Of a stretch of DNA of 11,388 bases, positions 1 to 6,237 are shown piece after piece (position 1 is the first letter of the stretch; each line of letters opens with the position of its first letter). This stretch comes from JBBPXY01 sp038200435 (GTDB lineage Bacteria; Actinomycetota; Thermoleophilia; Solirubrobacterales; Solirubrobacteraceae), in contig JBBPXY010000041.1 in assembly GCA_038200435.1 (NCBI GenBank), positions 1 through 11,388 on the forward strand, in the 5' to 3' direction. The position numbers and the translations under genes are program-made. Below the pieces are notes generated by a model, which searched no databases, was not told the origin of the DNA, and saw only the letters and a program-made list of their open reading frames with translations.

Positions 1-1
1 G

Positions 2-658
2 CTCCTGGCCAAGCCCGGCGCGCGCATCCGCTACACGACCGTGCAGAACTGGTCGCAGAACGTCTACAACCTCGTCACCAAGCGGGCGGTCGCCGAGCGC
101 GACGCGACCGTGGAGTGGGTCGACTGCAACCTCGGCTCGAAGCTGACGATGAAGTACCCGTCGGTCTACCTCATGGGCGAGCGCGCCCACGGCGAGATCC
201 TGTCGATCGCCTTCGCGGGCGAGGGCCAGCACCAGGACGCGGGCGGCAAGATCGTCCACGCCGCGCCCAACACGACGTCGAACATCTTCGCCAAGTCGAT
301 CTCCAAGGACGGCGGCCGCGGCTCCTACCGCGGGCTGCTCGAGGTCGCCAAGGGCGCGACGGGCTCACGCTCGAAGGTGGTCTGCGACGCGCTGTTGCTC
401 GACGAGCACTCGCGCTCGGACACCTACCCGACGATCCGCATCAACGAGGACGAGGTCGACATCGGCCACGAGGCCTCCGTGTCGAAGATCGGCGAGGAGC
501 AGCTCTTCTACCTCATGAGCCACGGGCTCGAAGAGGAGGAGGCCTCCAAGCTGATCGTCAACGGCTTCATCGAGCCGATCGTGAAGGAGCTCCCGATGGA
601 GTACGCGGTCGAGATGAACCGGCTGATCGAGTTGCAGATGGAGGGAAGCATCGGCTGA
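2..658 (+). CDS. sufB: Fe-S cluster assembly scaffold SufB, C-terminal part (5' end outside window)
   Basis: Partial gene; the frame is open from base 2 and ends at TGA 656-658, leaving 218 residues, roughly the C-terminal half of SufB (usually about 470). The opening stretch RYTTVQNWSQNVYNL is a hallmark of SufB. It is followed by the beta-helix core with HAAPNTTSN, SYRGLLEVAKGA and the C-terminal helical segment LFYLMSHGLEEEEASKLIVNGF. SufB forms the SufBC2D cytosolic scaffold on which Fe-S clusters are built. The cysteine in KVVCDALLLD (codon 383-385) sits where the essential scaffold cysteine of E. coli SufB lies, so the protein looks functional. sufD starts 12-18 bases after the stop, indicating one operon with likely translational coupling. 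A start cannot be assigned; the in-frame GTG at 41 is internal. Confidence 0.96.
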   Translation, partial: LLAKPGARIRYTTVQNWSQNVYNLVTKRAVAERDATVEWVDCNLGSKLTMKYPSVYLMGERAHGEILSIAFAGEGQHQDAGGKIVHAAPNTTSNIFAKSISKDGGRGSYRGLLEVAKGATGSRSKVVCDALLLDEHSRSDTYPTIRINEDEVDIGHEASVSKIGEEQLFYLMSHGLEEEEASKLIVNGFIEPIVKELPMEYAVEMNRLIELQMEGSIG

Positions 659-676
659 GGCCCGCTTCCCTTGTCG

Positions 677-1897
677 ATGAGCACCGTCACCGAACCCAAC
701 TGGCTGGCCGAGCGCCGTGAGCGTGGAGCCGCTCTCTCGCTCGAGTTGCCGCTGCCCGACGCCCGCACCGCGGGCTGGGAGTTCACGAACATCCGCAACC
801 TCGACCTCGAGGCCTACCCGGCGGCGCCGGGGACAGACGCGACGGCGGGCAGCGCGACTGAGGGCCTGTTCGACGGCCTCGACGCCTCCGCGCAGGACGA
901 CCTACCCGAGGGCGTGATCGTCTCGTCGCTCAGCGCCGCCGCCGAGGAGCACCGCGAGCTGGTCGAGCGCCATCTGGGCACCATCGTCTCCACCGACGAC
1001 GCGTTCGTCGCTCGCAACGAGACGGCGTGGGAGACGGGCGCGTTCGTCTACGTGCCCCGCGACGTGCAGCTCGAGAAGCCGATCGTCTTCACAGTCGTGC
1101 AGGACGCTGATCAGACCCAGCTCAACTGGCGCACGCTCGTAGTGCTCGAGGAGGGCGCGCGCGCCGAGGTGTGGGAGCAGTACCTCTCGGCGACGCCGGA
1201 GCTCGACGGGCTCTTCAACACGGTGGTCGAGCTGGTCGTCGGCGACGGCGCGCACCTGCGCTACGTGAACGGACAGGACCTCTCGGAGCGCTCCTGGATC
1301 TTCGGCTCACAGCGCGCCGAGGTGGGCCGCGACGCTTCGCTGGACTGGGTCGCGCTCGGCTTCGGATCGGGCCGCGGCAAGGTTCGGATGGAGACCAAGC
1401 TCGCCGGTCGGGGCGCGCACGGCAAGGTCACCGGCGCCTACGCCGGCCACGCGCGCCAGCACCTCGACTTCGACACCACGCAGGAGCACGCGGCGCCCAA
1501 CACGGTGTCCGACCTGGCCTTCCGCGGGGTGCTCCAGGATCGCGCAAACGCGGTGTGGCGCGGCATGATCCGGGTGGATCCGGGAGCGCAGCAGACCGAC
1601 GCCTTCCAGGAGAGCCGCAACCTGCTGCTCTCGCGCAAGGCGCACGCCGACGCCATCCCCGGCCTGGAGATCCTCGCCAACGACGTGCGCTGCACGCACG
1701 CCGCGGCGATCGCGCAAGTGGATCCCGATCAGATGTTCTACCTCATGTCGCGTGGCCTTCCGCGCGCCGCGGCGCACCGCCTCGTGGTTGACGGCTTCCT
1801 GCAGGCGCTGGTCGAGCGCTTCGAGGAAGGGCCCGTGCGCGAAGTGCTGAGTGCCGCGCTCGAGCGGCGCCTCGGCGCCGTGCTCCCCGCCGCCTGA
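677..1897 (+). CDS. sufD: Fe-S cluster assembly protein SufD
   Basis: 406 residues from ATG 677. SufD is the SufB paralogue that partners it in the SufBC2D complex. A divergent N-terminal helical region (about 1-110) precedes the beta-helix core with TQEHAAPNTVSDLAFRGVL and VWRGMIRVDPGAQQTDAFQ, and the C-terminal segment DQMFYLMSRGLPRAAAHRLV. His341 (codon 1697-1699, in RCTHAAAIAQ) corresponds to the conserved SufD histidine at the SufB-SufD interface where the nascent cluster forms, so both halves of that site are kept in this pair. Start choice: a GAGG at 657-660, overlapping the sufB stop, lies 10 bases before an in-frame TTG at 671 and 16 before ATG 677. TTG 671 would add only two residues and is possible. 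No sufC follows; the next gene is an unrelated secreted protein. Confidence 0.95.
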   Translation: MSTVTEPNWLAERRERGAALSLELPLPDARTAGWEFTNIRNLDLEAYPAAPGTDATAGSATEGLFDGLDASAQDDLPEGVIVSSLSAAAEEHRELVERHLGTIVSTDDAFVARNETAWETGAFVYVPRDVQLEKPIVFTVVQDADQTQLNWRTLVVLEEGARAEVWEQYLSATPELDGLFNTVVELVVGDGAHLRYVNGQDLSERSWIFGSQRAEVGRDASLDWVALGFGSGRGKVRMETKLAGRGAHGKVTGAYAGHARQHLDFDTTQEHAAPNTVSDLAFRGVLQDRANAVWRGMIRVDPGAQQTDAFQESRNLLLSRKAHADAIPGLEILANDVRCTHAAAIAQVDPDQMFYLMSRGLPRAAAHRLVVDGFLQALVERFEEGPVREVLSAALERRLGAVLPAA

Positions 1898-1953
1898 TCG
1901 GCAGCGTGTCCGCGGGCCGGTGCGGCCGCTCAAGCCGGTCGTCATAACCTCCG

Positions 1954-2589
1954 ATGCAAGGCGAGATGTCGTCTCGTCTCGGTGCCCTTCTCGTCACGGT
2001 TCTCGTCTCGCTCGGCCTCGGCGTGCTGGCGACGACGCCCGCCCTCGCCCTGAACTTCGAGGGCAACCCGGCCAACCGTCTCCTGAGCAAGCCGATCGAC
2101 GCCGGCGGCTACGACTACGCCTCTTCCTGCCGCCGCCACCCCAGTCCGCAGCGCGGCACGCTGGCCCTTCAGCACTGGCTCGAGCGCCACTCCCGCGGAA
2201 CCTCGTGGGGGATCATGCGCTGCGAGAAGCTGAGCCGCAACAATTACTCCCTGCACTCGGAAGGGCGCGCGCTCGACTGGCACCTCGACGTGACCAACGC
2301 GAGCGACCGCCGCGAGGCCGGTCGGCTGATCAAGCTGCTGCTCGCCCCCGACCGCGCGGGGAACACGCACGCCCTGCTGCGGCGCATGGGGATCCAGGAG
2401 ATCATCTGGGACTGCCATGCCTGGTTCGGCGGTGACGGCGGCCTGCGGCCCTATTCCTACTGCTACCCGGGCGGCCGCCGCCTGGCACATCCCGATCCAA
2501 CCGCCGGGCACCGCAACCACATCCACTTCGGCCTCAACTGGGCGGGGGCGCGCATGCGCACCTCGTTCTGGCGCTCGGGCCTGCGCTGA
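1954..2589 (+). CDS. Secreted M15-like zinc-site protein (peptidoglycan peptidase fold, ARB_07466-type)
   Basis: 211 residues, exported. Residues 8-32 form a Sec signal peptide with a hydrophobic stretch and likely cleavage after ALA32. The mature part has the M15/VanY zinc motif SxHxxGxAxD at 99-108 (SLHSEGRALD: His101, Asp108) and a C-terminal HIH at 189-191 in HRNHIHFGLNW, giving a His/Asp/His zinc site typical of D-Ala-D-Ala carboxypeptidases and endolysin peptidases. The region resembles the C-terminal domain annotated in actinobacteria as ARB_07466-like. The acidic residue that M15 enzymes carry three positions before the last zinc histidine (ExxH) is Asn188 here, so catalysis is uncertain. 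Six cysteines in the mature part could form disulfides. ATG 1966 is an alternative start: it gives a more typical signal peptide (MSSRLGALLV) and suits a TAACCT hexamer at 1945-1950. A wall-remodelling role is inference. Confidence 0.8.
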   Translation: MQGEMSSRLGALLVTVLVSLGLGVLATTPALALNFEGNPANRLLSKPIDAGGYDYASSCRRHPSPQRGTLALQHWLERHSRGTSWGIMRCEKLSRNNYSLHSEGRALDWHLDVTNASDRREAGRLIKLLLAPDRAGNTHALLRRMGIQEIIWDCHAWFGGDGGLRPYSYCYPGGRRLAHPDPTAGHRNHIHFGLNWAGARMRTSFWRSGLR

Positions 2590-2627
2590 CGCTCACGCGT
2601 AGGTCCCCGGAGGGGTCTGGCCAAATC

Positions 2628-2644
2628 CGTCCCGTACAGGGACG
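2628..2644. promoter_or_regulatory. Six-base-pair inverted repeat, possible operator
   Basis: CGTCCC (2628-2633) and GGGACG (2639-2644) are perfect inverted repeats separated by GTACA. The right arm occupies the predicted -35 position of the promoter for the RemA-like gene, which would suit a repressor site. There is no T-run downstream, so an intrinsic terminator for the preceding gene is less likely. Short repeats of this size occur by chance in GC-rich DNA. Confidence 0.3.
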
Positions 2645-2667
2645 CAATTCGCCACCCCCGATAGCCT
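2639..2667 (+). promoter_or_regulatory. Candidate promoter for the RemA-like gene
   Basis: GGGACG (2639-2644, keeping the GAC core of a -35 box), a 17-base spacer and TAGCCT (2662-2667, matching the actinobacterial TANNNT -10) end 10 bases before ATG 2678. Transcription would start about 3 bases before the start codon, giving a nearly leaderless mRNA. Prediction from spacing and consensus only. Confidence 0.35.
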
Positions 2668-2677
2668 GCCGGCGAGG

Positions 2678-2944
2678 ATGGCTTCGCGCACCCCACGCAT
2701 GGTCGCGCTCGGATACGGCAAGTGGGTGCGGGCCGACCGCATCTATGCGCTCGTCCCGCTGGAGGGAGGCGAGCGTGGCGATGGCCGCCGTACTCTCGTG
2801 CACGTCGAAGGTCTCGCGGAGCCGGTCGTCGCCTCGCGCTCGGAACGGGCCGTCGAAGCCGATGTGCGCGCTGCCATCGGCGACCCGCCGGCCGCACGTG
2901 CTCGTGGCGCCGGGCCGGGCGAAGAGCAGCCGCCACTCTTCTGA
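2678..2944 (+). CDS. RemA/DUF370-like small DNA-binding protein with clamp-motif-like C-terminal tail
   Basis: 88 residues. Residues 9-63 align by eye with Bacillus RemA (DUF370): LGYGKWVRADRI (11-22) matches the RemA segment around IGFGNIVSANRM, and GRRT (36-39) matches the RemA GRRT. A following strand and short helix, PVVASRSERAVEADV, parallels VILSAVQPETVAQRL. Arg21, Arg37 and Arg38 therefore coincide with RemA Arg18, Arg50 and Arg51, the DNA-contacting arginines. The loop between the two blocks is about 20 residues shorter than in RemA. RemA is a ring-forming DNA-binding regulator of biofilm and osmoprotection genes; a DNA-binding role here follows from the family. A low-complexity Ala/Arg/Gly/Pro linker (65-83) leads to the terminal QPPLF (84-88), which fits the bacterial beta-clamp-binding pentapeptide QxxLF. 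GGCGAGG abuts ATG 2678 and a nearly leaderless promoter is predicted. ATG 2699 (MVALGYG) is the alternative start. Confidence 0.7.
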   Translation: MASRTPRMVALGYGKWVRADRIYALVPLEGGERGDGRRTLVHVEGLAEPVVASRSERAVEADVRAAIGDPPAARARGAGPGEEQPPLF

Positions 2945-3019
2945 CACACGGGTCTCGTGTTCAAGAAGAAGCACCAAGCGGCCGAACTCTTGTCGTAGGC
3001 CTCCCACGGGAGCCGCTCC

Positions 3020-4588
3020 ATGGAAGATCCGATCCGACTCCTGCGCAGACCGCTCGGGCTGGCGACCCTCGTCGCCGCCCTGTTCGCGCTGCCCGCTCCC
3101 GCGGGTGCGGCGGTGACCGCGACACGTCTGCTCACACCGGCCGGCGGCAGCATGGTCGCCGGCAACTTCACGGCCTCGGGTACCGCCAGGGCGGGCGCCG
3201 GGGATACGGTCGATCTCCTGTGCACGGCAGGCGTCGGCCCGACCGCCCCTTACGTGCTCGTCGCTCAGAACGTGCCGGTCGATTTCAACGGCCGCTTCTC
3301 GGCTGGCCTCTCGCCCGCTGACCTTTACGACCGGTCTGTGTCTGATCCGCCCCCGGCCGCCTGCTTCCTGCGCGCGGTGCCAAGCGGCACCGTGCCCGAC
3401 GAGGTCGCGCCGTTCGCGCCGGCGAAGGTAGCTCCCGTGCGCGTCATGACGCCCTCCGGCTCCTTCGACGTGCGGGCCGCGAACTTCTCGGGCGCCGCGG
3501 CGCTCGATCCCGTCGGTGGCTGCGCCGTCTGTGGGACATATGCCTCGGACCCCACGACCCTGCGCCAGAGCGCGCCGGTCTTCAGCCGCGCGCTGGCGCT
3601 CGGCACGAGCGACGGCGCGGCGGCGGCGGCTGCCCACACCCGCTCGGAGATCCGCGTCGACTCCCAGAACGCCTACGCGCCCACTCCGCTCACGCCGGGC
3701 GCGCTCTCGTTCTCGCGCAGCGTCGATTCGAGCACCGGCGCGGTCACCGTTCACGAGAGCGAGAGCATCTTCCGCTGCTCCGGCCGGCCGTATCTCCTCA
3801 GCGAAGGCTGCGGCACGCCGTCGCCGACCGGCGTGCGCCTGGTGCGCACCATCGTGACCGGCGCCCATGGACGCACGGTGCGCGCGACCGACTCCTGGGA
3901 GAGCACCGACGGCCACTCTCACCGGGTCGAGCTCTCCTACGACCAGCTGATCGCCAACGACACCATCGGTGAGACCGCCGGCTACCGCTTCCCCGGGGAG
4001 ACCACGGTGCGCGCCCGCGCGGGCTCTGAGTCCGCCGGGAGGCCTCCTGGACGCCCAGCCACCATCTACGTCAAGTCGCGGCTCTCGGCCCCCGACGGCA
4101 ATGGGACCTACCCGCCGGGGGCGCTCACCTACGACACCCCGTATGACCGTGCGCAGTTCATCGACGACGGCCCCCTTCAGTCGGATTTCGTCCTTCAGTA
4201 CATGCGCACCGTGACTCCCAAGCGCCCGTTCCGGCTGCGCCACCAGCTCTCGGCGGCGTTCGCCATGAACGACGTGGCCAATCTCGCCCATCCCGCAGAG
4301 GACGTGTTCGCAGCGCCGCGGTTGAGCGTCGCCTCGCCGCGCGCCCGTGCGACCCTCACCTCGTCGCTTGCGCGCGTGCGCGGCATCGCCCGCGACAACT
4401 ACAAGGTCACCTCGCTCAGGGTCGCGGGCCGTGCGGTGCACGTCGGCCGAGGTGGCTACTGGCACCCGCGCGTGCGCCTGCATCGCGGCCGCAACCCGAT
4501 CCGGGCGATCGCCCGCGACCGGGCGGGCAACGCGACGTCCTCGAGGGTGCGCGTGACCTACCGCACCGCCTCGTCGGCATCACCTTGA
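3020..4588 (+). CDS. Secreted protein of unknown function with C-terminal Ig-like domain
   Basis: 522 residues; I do not recognise the overall family. Residues 1-31 are a Sec signal peptide: RLLRR, a hydrophobic core at 12-24, then PAPAGAA with cleavage near residue 30. The mature protein is rich in predicted beta strands and Thr/Ser/Ala. Cysteines occur in a CxxC (Cys168-Cys171, GGCAVCGTY) and in FRCSGRP and SEGCGTP, so disulfides are likely after export. Residues about 435-517 look like a bacterial Ig-like/glucodextranase-B-type module (VRGIARDNYKVTSLRV, then GRNPIRAIARDRAGN), a fold common in extracellular actinobacterial proteins. No catalytic signature, LPXTG anchor or C-terminal membrane segment is visible, so it is probably secreted or loosely wall-associated. 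A good ribosome binding site (GGGAG, 3008-3012) lies 7 bases before ATG 3020, supporting the start. Confidence 0.75.
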   Translation: MEDPIRLLRRPLGLATLVAALFALPAPAGAAVTATRLLTPAGGSMVAGNFTASGTARAGAGDTVDLLCTAGVGPTAPYVLVAQNVPVDFNGRFSAGLSPADLYDRSVSDPPPAACFLRAVPSGTVPDEVAPFAPAKVAPVRVMTPSGSFDVRAANFSGAAALDPVGGCAVCGTYASDPTTLRQSAPVFSRALALGTSDGAAAAAAHTRSEIRVDSQNAYAPTPLTPGALSFSRSVDSSTGAVTVHESESIFRCSGRPYLLSEGCGTPSPTGVRLVRTIVTGAHGRTVRATDSWESTDGHSHRVELSYDQLIANDTIGETAGYRFPGETTVRARAGSESAGRPPGRPATIYVKSRLSAPDGNGTYPPGALTYDTPYDRAQFIDDGPLQSDFVLQYMRTVTPKRPFRLRHQLSAAFAMNDVANLAHPAEDVFAAPRLSVASPRARATLTSSLARVRGIARDNYKVTSLRVAGRAVHVGRGGYWHPRVRLHRGRNPIRAIARDRAGNATSSRVRVTYRTASSASP

Positions 4589-4635
4589 GTCTCTGAGCAC
4601 GACGCCGGGCCGAGCAGTACGGCAAGATCACCCGG

Positions 4636-6045
4636 GTGGCGCGGCGCTATGACCTGATCATCGTCGGGATGGGCTCGGGCGGCATGGTGGCCGCGGAGTT
4701 CGCCTCGACGCTCGACATCAAGGTGGCGGTGATCGAGCGCGGGCGCGTCGGCGGCGACTGCCTCTGGACGGGCTGCGTCCCCTCGAAGGCGTTGCTGGCC
4801 TCGGCCAAAGCGGCGCACACGATGCGCCACGCCGACCGCTACGGGCTGACCGCCGTCGATCCGGAGATCGACACGACCCGCGTGTGGGACCGCATCAAGA
4901 GGATTCAGCAGGAGATCGCGAGCACCGACGATGACCCGGAGCGCTACCGGCAGATGGGCATCGACATCGTCTTCGGGGAGGCACGGCTTACCGGTTCAGA
5001 GTCGGTCGAGCTCGGCGGCGACACCCTCGAGGCCAAGCACATCCTCGTCTGCACCGGCAGCCGCCCCGTCGCCCCGCCAATCGACGGGCTCGAAGAGGCG
5101 GGCTTCCTGTCCAGCGAGACCGTGTTCGAGCTGGACCGGGCGCCCAAGTCGATCGTGCTCATCGGCGGCGGGCCGATCGCCATCGAGATGGCGCAGGCCT
5201 TCGCTCGGCTGGGTGTCGAGACGACCGTGCTCGAGCAGGCCGATTGCATCCTCGCGCGCGATGAGCCCGAACTGGCCGAGAGGCTGGCGGCCAAGCTGCG
5301 CGACGAGGGTGTGGAGCTCTGCCTCGGCGTCGATGTCGAACGGGTCACCGTAGAGGGCTCGCAGAAGCTGGTCCACGGCACGCAGCGCGACACGGGGATG
5401 ACGGGGCCGGCCGAGGAGATCCTCGTCGCCGCCGGCCGCCAGCCGAACGTCGAGGGGCTCGGGCTCGAAGAGGCCGGAGTGAACGTTGGCCCGCGTGGCA
5501 TCGAGACCGACGACCGGCTGCGCTCCTCGGTCGATTCGATCTACGGGGCGGGAGACGTGGCCGGCCGCTACCTCTTCACGCACTCGGCCGGGTACGAGGG
5601 CGTGCGCGCGGTGCGCAACATGTTCTTCCCCGGATCGAGCAAGGGGCCATACGCCGTGCCGTGGTGCACGTTCACCGATCCCGAGCTCGCGCACGCCGGG
5701 ATGACGGTCGCAGAAGCCGAGGAGGAGCACGGGGCCGACAACGTCGAGGTCTTCCGGCAGGATCTGACCCACTCCGACCGCGCCCGCGCGGAGGGCGCCA
5801 CCGAGGGCGCGATCGTCGTCGTCACCGCCAAGAAGCGCGTGGTCGGCGCGCACATCCTCGCGCCCGGCGCCGGGGAGTTGATCCACGAGCTGGCCCTGGC
5901 CATCCAGGAGAAGATGAGGTTCTCGGACATCGCCTCGATGATCCACGTCTATCCGACGCTGGCGACCGGCGTCTCGCAGCTCGCGGCGGAAGCGGCGTTC
6001 GAGTCGGCGCAGAAGTACAAGTTCCTGGTGCGCGGATCCGCCTGA
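4636..6045 (+). CDS. FAD-dependent pyridine nucleotide-disulfide oxidoreductase (Lpd/MerA-like, substrate unknown)
   Basis: 469 residues from GTG 4636, a normal length for the class I family. The N-terminal FAD-binding motif is IIVGMGSGG (8-16). The redox-active disulfide is Cys42-Cys47 in GGDCLWTGCVPSK. The second dinucleotide fold is LIGGGPIAIE (about 175-184) with Glu200 ending the second strand, favouring NAD(H) over NADP(H). IYGAGDVAGRYLF is the second FAD contact, and a C-terminal dimerisation domain follows. Dihydrolipoamide dehydrogenase carries HxHPTLxE near its C-terminus; here it is HVYPTLAT (437-444), so the catalytic His is Tyr439 and the Glu is Thr444. It is therefore unlikely to be a pyruvate-dehydrogenase E3. 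The N-terminal metal-binding domain and C-terminal vicinal cysteines of mercuric reductase are also absent. No 2-oxo acid dehydrogenase gene is adjacent. No clear Shine-Dalgarno precedes the GTG, but MARRYDLIIVG fits the family's start. Confidence 0.88.
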   Translation: MARRYDLIIVGMGSGGMVAAEFASTLDIKVAVIERGRVGGDCLWTGCVPSKALLASAKAAHTMRHADRYGLTAVDPEIDTTRVWDRIKRIQQEIASTDDDPERYRQMGIDIVFGEARLTGSESVELGGDTLEAKHILVCTGSRPVAPPIDGLEEAGFLSSETVFELDRAPKSIVLIGGGPIAIEMAQAFARLGVETTVLEQADCILARDEPELAERLAAKLRDEGVELCLGVDVERVTVEGSQKLVHGTQRDTGMTGPAEEILVAAGRQPNVEGLGLEEAGVNVGPRGIETDDRLRSSVDSIYGAGDVAGRYLFTHSAGYEGVRAVRNMFFPGSSKGPYAVPWCTFTDPELAHAGMTVAEAEEEHGADNVEVFRQDLTHSDRARAEGATEGAIVVVTAKKRVVGAHILAPGAGELIHELALAIQEKMRFSDIASMIHVYPTLATGVSQLAAEAAFESAQKYKFLVRGSA

Positions 6046-6131
6046 ACAGCGCGGCCGGCGACACCCGATTAGCGGAGAAAGCGCCTTCGCGGCGAATTGA
6101 CGTCCCGACCTCGTGTCATCGTGCACGTTCG

Positions 6132-6136
6132 GGAGG
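6132..6136 (+). promoter_or_regulatory. Strong Shine-Dalgarno for the 31-residue membrane microprotein
   Basis: A perfect GGAGG core within GGGAGGG lies 5 bases before ATG 6142. It is among the strongest ribosome binding sites in the window and is the main evidence that the short reading frame is translated. It also favours ATG 6142 over the GTG at 6139. Confidence 0.6.
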
Positions 6137-6141
6137 GTGTG

Positions 6142-6237
6142 ATGATCGTCGTAGTGAGTATCGCCGTGTGGTTGGCCGTGCTGGTCGTGGTCGTCGGATT
6201 GTGCGCCATGGCCAAGCAGGGCGACCGCGCGCTCTAG
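6142..6237 (+). CDS. 31-residue single-pass membrane microprotein
   Basis: A short reading frame from ATG 6142 to TAG 6235-6237 encodes 31 residues. Residues 2-23 (IVVVSIAVWLAVLVVVVGL and following) are one continuous hydrophobic helix of membrane-spanning length. The short polar tail AKQGDRAL carries Lys25 and Arg29, which by the positive-inside rule would place the C-terminus in the cytoplasm. The GGAGG ribosome binding site sits 5 bases upstream. The frame lies 96 bases after the flavoprotein stop and converges on ligD, with which it shares the four bases CTAG. The function is unknown; membrane proteins of this size often act as modulators of larger membrane partners. Val/Ala/Leu-rich frames arise by chance in GC-rich DNA, so translation is likely but not proven. 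Confidence 0.55.
   Translation: MIVVVSIAVWLAVLVVVVGLCAMAKQGDRAL

Noticed and set aside
2946..2960. ACACG-GGTCT-CGTGT hairpin just after the RemA-like gene as a terminator
   Set aside because: Only five base pairs and followed by TCAAGAAG with no T-run; too weak to call.
2534..4483. 649-codon open frame on the minus strand
   Set aside because: It lies antisense to two plus-strand genes with recognisable features (signal peptides, RemA-like motifs). Its product is Arg/Gly/His-rich low complexity with no motif, typical of GC-rich antisense frames.
4636..6045. Annotation as mercuric reductase or dihydrolipoamide dehydrogenase
   Set aside because: The C-terminal vicinal cysteines and metal-binding domain of MerA are absent, and the HxHPTLxE motif of Lpd is not kept.
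6097..6102. TTGACG as a -35 box for the microprotein
   Set aside because: No acceptable -10 hexamer lies 15-19 bases downstream.
4996..6126. 376-codon minus-strand open frame
   Set aside because: Antisense to the flavoprotein, low-complexity product.
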